From: Pseudoalteromonas rubra
GTDB taxonomy: Bacteria > Pseudomonadota > Gammaproteobacteria > Enterobacterales > Alteromonadaceae
DNA length: 64,000 nt
Direction of reading: 5' to 3'
Assembly: GCF_000238295.3 (NCBI RefSeq)
Contig: NZ_AHCD03000035.1
Location: 744,001-808,000, forward strand
The notes beneath the pieces were generated by a model. That model was not told the DNA's origin. It made no database searches and saw only the letters and a list, made by a program, of their open reading frames with translations. Below are positions 44,300 to 51,724 of this stretch, in pieces. The position numbers and the translations under genes are program-made. The first letter of the stretch is position 1. The number at the start of each line of letters is the position of its first letter.

Positions 44300-44905
44300 T
44301 TACATCAACACCAGAGAAAAGACACTCAACCAGATCAGTTGAGTCCAGTAGGACAAGCGTTGATACAGACCAGCCCCACGCTTAATCTGAAATGCCTGTA
44401 TCAGTTTAACAGTAAAGAACATTGACGCCACGACTACCAAAACAGAAAAAACACGGAACCAGGGAGCGACCAGCTCAGAGCCCGGGCTAATAGCCACAAA
44501 CACGGGAGCCAACAATAAAGTTAACATTACGACAGAGCCTGCTGTGGAGTGGATCAAACAGTGGCGACTGGGTGTAGGTGTATAGGGGTCTTTATCCATC
44601 GGAAAATATCCCGCAAACCAGGTACCGACCCCATGAAATACAATCAGCACTCCGGTGATGTAAAATGCGATACTGGCCTCGGGTAACTGCATCACATGCC
44701 AACCAAAGATCACAAACATCACACTCAACGGATAATTATTTATCCACGGAGAGAGTTTTTGAGTTGGGCTCCCTGCAGCCCCTAGCTCACTGCAAAACTG
44801 ATTAAAATGGTCGTAGTTCGGGTAAAACCGGCCTGCGATATAAACACCAAATGTTATCCACACAGTTGCGACCAGGCCTAATAACGCTGCAAAATACTCA
44901 AACAT
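44300..44905 (-). CDS. DUF998 family membrane protein
   Basis: 201 residues with about six membrane helices. The YDHFNQFCSELGAAGSPTQ motif after the first helix and the following NYPL are typical of DUF998. Periplasmic/membrane role unknown. Start ATG 44905 with AGGAAGAGG upstream. Confidence 0.78.
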   Translation of the reverse strand: MFEYFAALLGLVATVWITFGVYIAGRFYPNYDHFNQFCSELGAAGSPTQKLSPWINNYPLSVMFVIFGWHVMQLPEASIAFYITGVLIVFHGVGTWFAGYFPMDKDPYTPTPSRHCLIHSTAGSVVMLTLLLAPVFVAISPGSELVAPWFRVFSVLVVVASMFFTVKLIQAFQIKRGAGLYQRLSYWTQLIWLSVFSLVLM

Positions 44906-45289
44906 CCTCTTCCTCCTTGGTCCAGGTACAGCTTTAGATGACGGTTAAACGCTTTTCTTATTGTTCTGCACTGTATCAAAAACCACTTGTATACTAAGTG
45001 CTAATATAATGTACCCATTAACGACTCAAAATGCAAAAAAATGGGCTGTGTGACTCACCTACCGACATTTCCTTCTGGACATAAAAAAGTACAATAGAAA
45101 ACTAAAAAACAAGATTGATTAACGAGATACAATCAAAACCTTGATATAAAGATTTTCTTACACCACGAAAAGTTGGACAAAATCAAGCCTTATCACATAT
45201 TATTAAATTTATTCACATTTAATGACATTAGGCCATAAGGTAAATCGTTATTTGTGGAAGGATCAAAATAAAATATGAAGGAAACTAAC
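44906..45289. other. AT-rich intergenic region
   Basis: About 380 bases, very AT-rich. Short inverted repeats CACTT/AAGTG (about 44981-44998) and GATTG/CAATC (about 45114-45136). No gene recognised; promoters for both flanking genes expected. Confidence 0.4.
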
Positions 45290-45520
45290 ATGAAAAAGTT
45301 TATCGCACTCACTGCTCTGGCAGCCTGCCTGTTCTCGCTTAGCACCACATCTCAGGCAAGAGGCAGCAATCCCGGAGATTTCCGTTACTATCACTTCCAA
45401 TGCCTGGACAGCAACCAGGTCCAACTGTGGTTCAGAATTTCACAAACTTACAACCCAACGTTTGCCACTAGCTGTGAAAATGATGGCGGCAGACTCAAAG
45501 TCACCAAAGTGTTCTGGTAG
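45290..45520 (+). CDS. Small exported protein
   Basis: 76 residues; signal peptide MKKFIALTALAACLFSLSTTSQA, mature 53 residues with two Cys (HFQCLDSN, ATSCENDG) and aromatic ends. AAGGA with seven-base spacing supports ATG 45290 rather than 45275. Not recognised; possibly one disulfide. Followed by an AATGGCCA/TGGCCATT hairpin. Confidence 0.7.
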   Translation: MKKFIALTALAACLFSLSTTSQARGSNPGDFRYYHFQCLDSNQVQLWFRISQTYNPTFATSCENDGGRLKVTKVFW

Positions 45521-45546
45521 ACCCAACAACTGACCCATTAAGTCAT

Positions 45547-45574
45547 AATGGCCAAAGCCGCTTAATTGGCCATT
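45547..45574 (+). terminator. Hairpin after small exported protein gene
   Basis: AATGGCCA (45547-45554) / TGGCCATT (45567-45574), perfect eight-base stem followed by TCC; weak T-run. It insulates the RNA-repair promoter region. Confidence 0.5.
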
Positions 45575-45622
45575 TCCAGCACTGTACATAGCAAACCTGT
45601 AGTGAAATGATCCGAGTTTTGC

Positions 45623-45651
45623 TTGCAATCACGAAAAAGTATCAATACACT
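45623..45651 (+). promoter_or_regulatory. Candidate promoter of RNA-repair operon
   Basis: TTGCAA, 17-base spacer, TACACT: a fair sigma-70 match placed about 70 bases before the leader ORF. No sigma-54 (GG-N10-GC) site of the kind used by RtcR-controlled rtcBA operons was found. A GTTCG/CGAAC inverted repeat follows at about 45658-45675. Confidence 0.4.
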
Positions 45652-45720
45652 GTGCCCGTTCGAAAGACAAACGAACATTTATCACCCAATTTATATCAAT
45701 CAACCGCAGAGGAGAAAAAT

Positions 45721-45762
45721 ATGACTAATACATCACGTTCCTTTGCAGGTCTTGTCCGCTAA
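45721..45762 (+). CDS. Leader peptide ORF upstream of rtcB2
   Basis: ATG with a strong GAGGAG-type site, encoding MTNTSRSFAGLVR and TAA. Its stop codon touches the first hairpin of the untranslated region. The position, strong translation start and lack of any protein homology suggest a regulatory leader peptide; a decayed gene start is the alternative. Confidence 0.5.
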   Translation: MTNTSRSFAGLVR

Positions 45763-45894
45763 TTAGCTGAAAGCGACTTAACTTCTTTTAGCTTTCTGAT
45801 AAAGCTAATACCCGGTCTCGCCATTATGAACAGGCGAGTAAATAGATCTGCCAATTCGTTTTACACTAAAAAATTATAGTGCTCTTTTAAGGGC
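45763..45894 (+). promoter_or_regulatory. Structured 5' untranslated region of rtcB2 (serial hairpins)
   Basis: Hairpin 1: TTAGCT+GAAAGC (45763-45774) pairs with GCTTTC (45791-45796) and AGCTAA (45803-45808), with a TGATAA bulge. Hairpin 2: CTCGCC (45817-45822) / GGCGAG (45833-45838). Hairpin 3: CACTA (45864-45868) / TAGTG (45877-45881), then GCTC/GGGC near the rtcB2 ribosome-binding site. All right after the leader ORF stop, so a ribosome on the leader would melt hairpin 1. Confidence 0.5.
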
Positions 45895-45908
45895 AAGGAA
45901 TTGGTATT

Positions 45909-47069
45909 ATGGGCAGATCCGTCCAACAAATTACACCCAACGTCAACCTGATCGCGTCTGAAGAGACCTGGATTGAAGGTTCGGCAATTCAACAACTTAA
46001 GAAAACATCAGAGTTAGCTGGTATGCAGCAGGTTGCCGGTATGCCAGACTTACACCCGGGCAGAGGCTACCCGATTGGCGCGGCATTTTTTACCACAGAT
46101 CAGATTTACCCTGCTCTGGTCGGCAACGATATCGGTTGTGGTATGTCGCTCTGGCAAACAGCAATGAAAACATCAAAAGTGCATCTGGACAAGCTGGTCA
46201 AAAAATTTGCCCATGTTGAGTCCCCACTTGATGAAAGCTGGCACGACTACGTTACAGAGCGAAAACAAGCAAAGCAAATAGACAACAATCAGTTTGATCA
46301 TGCTCTGGGCACGATTGGCGGAGGTAATCACTTCGCAGAATTTCAGTCCATTGACAAGATCTACGACCAGACAACCATCAATGAATTAGGGCTGGACAAG
46401 CGCAGCTTGCAACTACTGGTGCATTCAGGCTCTCGGGGGCTTGGACAATCAATTTTGGTCGATCATGTGTCCAGGTTCAATCACGCTGGGCTGGCTCTCT
46501 CAGATAGCGCATTTGGAGCGTATCTGACCAGACATGATGAAGCACTGCGTTGGGCTGAGCTGAACCGTGAACTGATCGCACTGCGGTTTCTCGAGGCAAT
46601 TCGTACCAAGGGTACGTGCATACTGGATATAAACCACAATCTGATGTCACCCAAAACACTGGCTGGCGTTGAGGGCTGGTTACATCGTAAAGGGGCAACC
46701 CCGAGTGATAAAGGGTGCGTAATGATCCCAGGTTCGCGTGGTGATTATAGCTACCTGGTAAAACCCAAAAATACCACTGAGCCACACCTCAGTTTATATT
46801 CACTGGCACATGGCGCCGGCAGAAAGTGGAAACGGGGTGAGTGTCAGGGGCGCCTGAGTCATAAATACAAGCGCGATGATTTATATCGTACTGAACTGGG
46901 TAGCCGAGTGATCTGTGGCAACAAAGAGCTACTTTATGATGAAGCGCCACAAGCGTACAAAAAGTGTGAAACCGTGATTGCTGATATGGAGGATGCAGGT
47001 CTCATTGACCTTGTTGCCCGCTTTAAACCGGTATTGACCTTTAAAACCAATGGAGACTGTAGCGGATGA
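45909..47069 (+). CDS. rtcB: RNA ligase RtcB2 (PrfH-associated RtcB)
   Basis: 386-residue GTP- and Mn-dependent ligase that joins RNA 3'-phosphate (or 2',3'-cyclic phosphate) to 5'-OH. Metal and GMP residues are in place: GNDIGCGM (Cys77), GGGNHF (His141), HSGSRG (His172) and HGAGR (His301, the guanylylated His). Length fits the short RtcB group found with PrfH. The ATG follows AAGGA at nine bases; its last four bases overlap prfH (ATGA). In published work (PrfH/RtcB pairs) RtcB reseals 16S rRNA cut in the decoding centre after PrfH releases the damaged ribosome. Probably regulated by the structured leader upstream. Confidence 0.93.
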   Translation: MGRSVQQITPNVNLIASEETWIEGSAIQQLKKTSELAGMQQVAGMPDLHPGRGYPIGAAFFTTDQIYPALVGNDIGCGMSLWQTAMKTSKVHLDKLVKKFAHVESPLDESWHDYVTERKQAKQIDNNQFDHALGTIGGGNHFAEFQSIDKIYDQTTINELGLDKRSLQLLVHSGSRGLGQSILVDHVSRFNHAGLALSDSAFGAYLTRHDEALRWAELNRELIALRFLEAIRTKGTCILDINHNLMSPKTLAGVEGWLHRKGATPSDKGCVMIPGSRGDYSYLVKPKNTTEPHLSLYSLAHGAGRKWKRGECQGRLSHKYKRDDLYRTELGSRVICGNKELLYDEAPQAYKKCETVIADMEDAGLIDLVARFKPVLTFKTNGDCSG

Positions 47070-47695
47070 TTTTATTGCAACTTTCTTCAGGACAAGGCCC
47101 GGCGGAATGCTGTCGGGCTGTGGCCCTGGCTTTGAGTCATATCACGCAACAATGTCACAAAGCAGGAGTCGGGCTAACTGTGATTGAAACGACCTGTTCC
47201 GACAACGAGGAAGGGTACAAGTCTGTTGTGCTCAGATTGAATTCTACAGATGGTGATGCCATAGCTACACAACTTGCACACCAGTGGCAAGGTTCAATGC
47301 TGTGGGTATGTCAGAGCCCTTATCGGCCAAGGTATAAACGCAAAAACTGGTTTTTTAGCGGCAAAGTTACAAAGCTGGATGAACATTCAATGAGTCAACA
47401 AATCACCTTTCAGCGCTGTCGGGCTTCAGGTGCAGGTGGCCAGCATGTAAACACCACCGACTCTGCTGTCAGGGCGACACATACTGAGACAGGGATCAGC
47501 GTCAGAGTACAAAGTGAACGCAGTCAGCACGCTAATAAGCGGATCGCCATAGCCCTCATACACAACAAACTGGAGGCGATGAAATCCCAGCAACGACATG
47601 ATCAGGCCAAAATACACTGGCAACAACACCAGACACTTGAAAGAGGTGCGCCAAAGCGCACCTTCACAGGTGAACAGTTTAAGGAAAAGCGATGA
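47066..47695 (+). CDS. prfH: Peptide chain release factor homologue PrfH
   Basis: 209 residues, a class I release-factor-like protein without the codon-reading domain 2. The hydrolysis loop GGQ is intact in SGAGGQHVNTTDSAVR (about 122-137), followed by TGISVRVQSERSQHANKRIA. PrfH frees nascent peptides from ribosomes cleaved in the decoding centre, so that RtcB can mend the rRNA. ATGA overlaps at both ends couple it to rtcB2 and the next gene. Confidence 0.93.
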   Translation: MILLQLSSGQGPAECCRAVALALSHITQQCHKAGVGLTVIETTCSDNEEGYKSVVLRLNSTDGDAIATQLAHQWQGSMLWVCQSPYRPRYKRKNWFFSGKVTKLDEHSMSQQITFQRCRASGAGGQHVNTTDSAVRATHTETGISVRVQSERSQHANKRIAIALIHNKLEAMKSQQRHDQAKIHWQQHQTLERGAPKRTFTGEQFKEKR

Positions 47696-48021
47696 CCAAT
47701 ATCTTGTTTGTATGCTCGAGAAATCAATGGCGTAGTCCAACAGCTGAAAAAATCTGGCGGACCCACCCAACAGTCCGCACCCGCTCAGCAGGAACCAGCC
47801 CCAGAGCCAGGCGAACCGTGACGGCGACAGATCTGTACTGGGCGGATATCATTTTTGTGATGGAGAATAAGCACAAGGCTCAGCTCAAAACCCGCTTTGC
47901 CGCGGCACTGCAACACAAAGAAATACACGTCCTGGACATTCCCGATGAATACGCATTAGTGGAGCCTTCATTGATTGAGCTCATACAATATTCAGTCTCA
48001 GACTACCTGGATTTAGTCTGA
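47692..48021 (+). CDS. Low-molecular-weight phosphotyrosine phosphatase-like protein
   Basis: 109 residues. The P-loop CSRNQWRS (Cys8-x5-Arg14-Ser) is intact, followed by SAGTSPRARRTV. The chain is shorter than classic LMW-PTPs (about 150) and ends with LDIPDEYALVEPSLIE, lacking the usual DPxxG catalytic-Asp loop; I recall this short family as common in proteobacteria. Overlap with prfH (ATGA) ties it to RNA repair; it may remove phosphates from RNA ends or nucleotides, which is inference. Confidence 0.82.
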   Translation: MTNILFVCSRNQWRSPTAEKIWRTHPTVRTRSAGTSPRARRTVTATDLYWADIIFVMENKHKAQLKTRFAAALQHKEIHVLDIPDEYALVEPSLIELIQYSVSDYLDLV

Positions 48022-48175
48022 TCACCACACTGTATATCTGATAAGGAATAGAACAATGTAACCCCATCTCTTAACCACATTAAAGCCGCCCATGAGTTGA
48101 CTTATGGGCCCAGGAGACGCCTTGTCGGCCTCGCCTGCCCCTCAAATTTAATGAATTAAAATATGGTGTTATAAG
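48022..48175 (+). promoter_or_regulatory. Structured spacer between phosphatase-like and RNA ligase genes
   Basis: 154 bases. It contains AAGGA followed nine bases later by ATGTAA (48056-48061), a start codon directly followed by a stop, then hairpin GCCCAT (48088-48093) / ATGGGC (48104-48109) and a GC-rich GGAGACGCC stretch. The ligase ATG at 48176 has almost no Shine-Dalgarno sequence. Second internal regulatory point or promoter. Confidence 0.4.
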
Positions 48176-48805
48176 ATGAGATACAAATATCCCCGCACCC
48201 CACACTTGCCCTGGTCTTTGGGTGCGACCAGCGATGATTTACGTCAGGGTAGTGTGATGCAATTTGCAGGTAAAAAAGTGGTTGTCACTGAAAAAATGGA
48301 TGGCGAAAATACAACACTTTATGCTGATTACCTTCATGCCCGTTCGATTGACAGTCGCTTTCACCCGTCCAGAGCCTGGGTTAAAGCGCTACAAGGTAAA
48401 ATAGGCTACCAAATCCCCCAAGGCTGGCGCGTCTGTGGAGAAAACCTTTACGCTCGCCATGCCATTGAATATACAAGATTAGAGAGCTATTTTCTGGCCT
48501 TTTCTGTGTGGAATAACAGTAACCAGTGCCTGAGCTGGCAAGACACTCAGCTATTTTTGCAGCAACTGGGATTAGCGACACCCCAAGTGCTCTACTCAGG
48601 TTTCTGGTGTGAAAAAAGCATCAGGAATATCAAGTTGGACCTTCAGAAGCAAGAGGGATATGTCGTCAGACTGGCAGACAGCTTTGCTTATGATGACTTT
48701 GCGCAAAGCGTTGCAAAATGGGTCAGAGCGGACCATGTGACCAGTGACACGCACTGGATGCATTCGGCTGTGGTGCCAAATAGCCTGAAATCAAAGGAGG
48801 ATTGA
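48176..48805 (+). CDS. ATP-dependent RNA ligase (Rnl2/DRB0094-like)
   Basis: 209 residues of the nucleotidyltransferase ligase fold. Motif I is EKMDGEN (Lys40, adenylylated), motif IIIa about CGENLYA (87-93), motif IV EGYVVR (160-165), motif V KWVR (181-184). It would seal 3'-OH/5'-phosphate RNA ends after healing. No C-terminal extra domain, so a small single-domain ligase. One base before the HD-Pnk gene, clearly its partner. Confidence 0.9.
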   Translation: MRYKYPRTPHLPWSLGATSDDLRQGSVMQFAGKKVVVTEKMDGENTTLYADYLHARSIDSRFHPSRAWVKALQGKIGYQIPQGWRVCGENLYARHAIEYTRLESYFLAFSVWNNSNQCLSWQDTQLFLQQLGLATPQVLYSGFWCEKSIRNIKLDLQKQEGYVVRLADSFAYDDFAQSVAKWVRADHVTSDTHWMHSAVVPNSLKSKED

Positions 48806-48806
48806 C

Positions 48807-50075
48807 ATGAGCCGACCCCAGGAACCCCATGCTTGGCTTAACAGCCTGATGGAAACGCATACGCCCAGTTTCGCTGAATGCCTGAACATATTAGGACGCT
48901 TCTTCCCGCTTTTATACGAGCTGGAGAACACTGCACAGGATAACCAATGGCACGCTGAAGGCAATGTGGCTATTCATACTGACATGGTACTCAACGCCCT
49001 TTATCAGCTTCTTGAAAGCGAGGCCATGCATATCACGGGACAGCAACGTCAGACCCTGATTTTAGCAGCCCTGCTTCATGACATTGCCAAGCCTATTACA
49101 ACCAGGAAAAAAGACATTGCGGATGTCACACGGGTGGTGGCCCCCAGGCATGAAGAAATGGGCATGAGTTATCTGGCACTAAGATTGCCGCAGTTACCAA
49201 TAAGTCAAGCCTGTATCGAGCAGGTTATGGCACTGGTAGGATATCATCAGATGCCTAAGCTGCTGGTCGTCAGAAACGCTGGCTATGCGGATTATTTGCG
49301 CCTGGCGCTAAATGCAGATCTGGCATTACTCTACTGGTTGGAAATGGCTGACATGCAGGGCAGGATCTGCTCTGATTTTCCCCAGCAAATAGAGTTACTG
49401 GAGCTGTTTCGTATGTTTGTACAAGAGTATGATCTTTGGGAGAACGAACAAGCGAAACATGCACTTCTGACACAGATCCAGGTCAAGGAAGATACCGCAC
49501 AGCAGGTCTATCTGGACGGGTATGCAATCAGACAGCTCGCCCATAACCAGATAAACCGGATAGAAGAGGCTGTCGCCAAAAACTATGAGTCGTGTCAGCA
49601 TTATGCGCACTTATACGTTATGTGCGGTATCAGTGGCAGTGGAAAATCGACATGGATACGCCAACACCTGAGCGAGTTTGAGGTGATTTCTCTCGATGAG
49701 ATCCGTAAAGAGCTCAACGGTAAAAGAAGCAGCCAGAAAAATCAGGGGCTCATGCTGCAAACAGCCAAACAGCGCCTCAAAACCGCGCTGGGCAAAAAGC
49801 GACATGTCGTCTGGGATGCCACTAACATCCGAAAGGATTTTAGAGAAATGATCTGTCAACTCGGATTGCAATATGGTGCGCTGATCACAATTGTCGCATT
49901 TCAGCTGACAGAATCGGCTCTGCACGCCAACAACAAAAACAGGCGCCATACCGTGTCAGACGAGGTACTGAGCTCACAAGTCGACAGGCTTCAGTGGCCG
50001 GCCAGAACTGAGGGTCATCGCATGTTGGTCATTGGCGACCAGGGGGTTGAACTAAGCAGAACCGGGCGCTTTTAA
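48807..50075 (+). CDS. HD-Pnk: HD phosphoesterase plus 5' polynucleotide kinase
   Basis: 422 residues in the order known from Runella HD-Pnk: N-terminal HD domain (His57, HD pair 91-92 in LLHDIAKP, His115 in APRHEE) predicted to remove 2',3'-cyclic or 3'-phosphate, and C-terminal P-loop kinase (GISGSGKST at about 274-282; VWDATNIRK, RRH later) predicted to phosphorylate 5'-OH ends. It heals broken RNA so that the neighbouring ligase can seal it. Very strong AAAGGAGG before ATG 48807. Last gene of the operon, followed by a hairpin. Confidence 0.92.
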   Translation: MSRPQEPHAWLNSLMETHTPSFAECLNILGRFFPLLYELENTAQDNQWHAEGNVAIHTDMVLNALYQLLESEAMHITGQQRQTLILAALLHDIAKPITTRKKDIADVTRVVAPRHEEMGMSYLALRLPQLPISQACIEQVMALVGYHQMPKLLVVRNAGYADYLRLALNADLALLYWLEMADMQGRICSDFPQQIELLELFRMFVQEYDLWENEQAKHALLTQIQVKEDTAQQVYLDGYAIRQLAHNQINRIEEAVAKNYESCQHYAHLYVMCGISGSGKSTWIRQHLSEFEVISLDEIRKELNGKRSSQKNQGLMLQTAKQRLKTALGKKRHVVWDATNIRKDFREMICQLGLQYGALITIVAFQLTESALHANNKNRRHTVSDEVLSSQVDRLQWPARTEGHRMLVIGDQGVELSRTGRF

Positions 50076-50159
50076 ATTCCTGGTCGCACTGCGTAATTGC
50101 CAGAAAAGGGAACTTAGCTATTTACCCTATCACGCAGTTTCACACATAAACGCAATACA

Positions 50160-50181
50160 GCGTGTTGAATTACCAACACGC
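50160..50181 (+). terminator. Terminator of RNA-repair operon
   Basis: GCGTGTTG-AATTAC-CAACACGC perfect stem, followed by TTGTTGC, about 85 bases past HD-Pnk; also between convergent genes. Confidence 0.65.
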
Positions 50182-50203
50182 TTGTTGCAATCACATGTCG
50201 AAT

Positions 50204-50509
50204 TTAGAGCTGTTTGTCATACTCAGAAATAATCGTGGTGTGTGTAACAGATGCATCGAAGTATCGAGCTTTGACCTGTAAATAATCTTCATCAGAGAAA
50301 AAGCGCTCGGACGCCTCTTTACTTGGAAAGTGGATAGTGAAAACCCGGTTAATCGGTGCACTAGTCTCGGATTTAAGAACTTCACTAACGATAAAGTCGT
50401 ATCCAAACCCACCATGATACTGACTTAAAATGGGCTTCATCGCTGCACGATACTGCGTATATACCGCATTATCCGATACAGCTAACCCGACCAAATATTC
50501 ATACACCAT
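50204..50509 (-). CDS. DUF1330 family protein
   Basis: 101-residue ferredoxin-like (dimeric alpha-beta barrel) protein: YEYLVGLAVSDNAVYTQYRAAM..., VFTIHFPSKEASERFFSDEDY is the typical DUF1330 pattern. Role unknown, possibly an isomerase-like or stress protein. AAGGA before ATG 50509. Confidence 0.82.
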   Translation of the reverse strand: MVYEYLVGLAVSDNAVYTQYRAAMKPILSQYHGGFGYDFIVSEVLKSETSAPINRVFTIHFPSKEASERFFSDEDYLQVKARYFDASVTHTTIISEYDKQL

Positions 50510-50677
50510 TGTCTTTCCTTTTCAATATAGGGGAATTAGTTAGACTCAATCACGTTCTCAATTGTTCGGCAATTCACTGCGCTGCCACCTACACCAAACC
50601 CAATTTTCGACATATCAATTGAACTGCTATAAATTAAGCGCCCTGACCACGAGACCTCCGCATAGCACCTCTTATAT

Positions 50678-51004
50678 TTAATGCGCAGACCAGTTGAGTA
50701 AAGTCGGACGGTCGCCACTACAAAGGTCATCAGTAATACGCATAGCCACAGACTTATCAGCCATCCATATAGCCAGCAGTGCTGAATAATGTGTCGCCCC
50801 TGGCTCCTTCGAAGTGTCAATCGCAACAACATTATTTCCCGGGTGTCCGCATCCTTTGGAGGTATGGGGTTTATCTAGCGTGATCGTAAATTGATTACCA
50901 TAAAACTCGATAATTTGAATTTTCGCACCACTGACCTGGCTTATTCCAGCCTGAGTAAACATGGAAGCCATCGCCAGCGTGCCCATCACGAGATATTTTT
51001 TCAT
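50678..51004 (-). CDS. Small exported protein (family A-like)
   Basis: 108 residues; signal peptide MKKYLVMGTLAMASMFTQAG, then VSGAKIQIIEFYGNQFTITLD, Cys (KGCGHPGN), YSALLAIWMADKSVAMRITDDLC. Same layout as 25165 and 28329 (opening strand, Cys, S-x-LL-A helix, strand, Cys). The 140 bases after its stop (50536-50677) encode, in another frame, a Gly/Cys tail GVGGSAVNCRTIENVIESN, which could be a decayed tail of this or another copy. Function unknown. Confidence 0.65.
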   Translation of the reverse strand: MKKYLVMGTLAMASMFTQAGISQVSGAKIQIIEFYGNQFTITLDKPHTSKGCGHPGNNVVAIDTSKEPGATHYSALLAIWMADKSVAMRITDDLCSGDRPTLLNWSAH

Positions 51005-51055
51005 AATTTTTCTCTAAAGTTATATCGTCTTACAGCATTTTAGGCCGTTGTCAGC

Positions 51056-51637
51056 CTATTCCCCGCTCGTGTTCATGTACTTTGTCTTCGTAAAATAAGC
51101 GGCACTTAATCCGCTGATAAAACCAAAAATATGGCTTGAACTGCTTGTTTGTGCAGAGAAATCAAACAGCGTCCCTAAAAAGCTGATATTGGCATAATAA
51201 GTAAGTAACAGTAAAGCGATAAAGCTCACAATACCCAGCACGTTGCGGTTAAATACGGCTGCGCCAAGCAACAGACCAAAATAGCCCATCACCACACCCG
51301 ATGCACCAATGTGATTACCTGAACCAGCTAAAAGCCAGACAAGCAGCCCTGTCGTAACGACAATAAACAAGGTTGCTCTTTTAAAATTAGGCAACCTGGC
51401 GGCCAGATAGCCACTGATGGACAAGCCTACCAAATTGCTTGCCAAATGGCCCCAGCTACCATGAATAAAAGGCGCAGTAAGCACTCCACTCAAGTGATTA
51501 ACACTCAGTGGGATGACACCGAAACGCCCTACAGGTAAGCCAAAGACACTGCCTAACAGGTGTACTAGGATCATCAGTATCATCGCATAAACAACCCACA
51601 TAAAATTGGGCGGTAAAATCAATGCGCGCTTGCTCAT
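51056..51637 (-). CDS. Rhomboid family intramembrane serine protease
   Basis: 193 residues, six membrane helices. Catalytic Ser in GASGVVMG and catalytic His in SSHIFGFISG; GSWGHLASN contains the conserved His-Ala-x-Asn region of helix 2. Cleaves membrane substrates within the bilayer; may be an RrtA-like (rhombosortase) or general GlpG-like enzyme, no GlyGly-CTERM substrate was seen in this window. Start ATG 51637 with GAGGA. Confidence 0.85.
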   Translation of the reverse strand: MSKRALILPPNFMWVVYAMILMILVHLLGSVFGLPVGRFGVIPLSVNHLSGVLTAPFIHGSWGHLASNLVGLSISGYLAARLPNFKRATLFIVVTTGLLVWLLAGSGNHIGASGVVMGYFGLLLGAAVFNRNVLGIVSFIALLLLTYYANISFLGTLFDFSAQTSSSSHIFGFISGLSAAYFTKTKYMNTSGE

Positions 51638-51684
51638 TTTTATCCTCGTTGTATTAGTCGCAGATTTGCTAAATATGAGGCAAA

Positions 51685-51710
51685 AAAATAGCGCCATACG
51701 GCGCTATTTT
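51685..51710 (-). terminator. Terminator after ybaB
   Basis: AAAATAGCGCC/GGCGCTATTTT stem followed by T-run on the minus strand, about 15 bases past the ybaB stop. Marks the end of the dnaX-ybaB transcript, where recR would stand in E. coli. Confidence 0.85.
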
Positions 51711-51724
51711 TCTTTTACTTTCAA

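Noticed and set aside
45521..45720. Sigma-54 promoter (RtcR type) before rtcB2
   Set aside because: No GG-N10-GC pair of TTGGCAC-N5-TTGC type; no rtcR gene in the window.
50536..50832. 98-codon minus-strand frame
   Set aside because: Overlaps the better-supported exported protein gene at 50678-51004 in another frame; kept only as a possible decayed tail.
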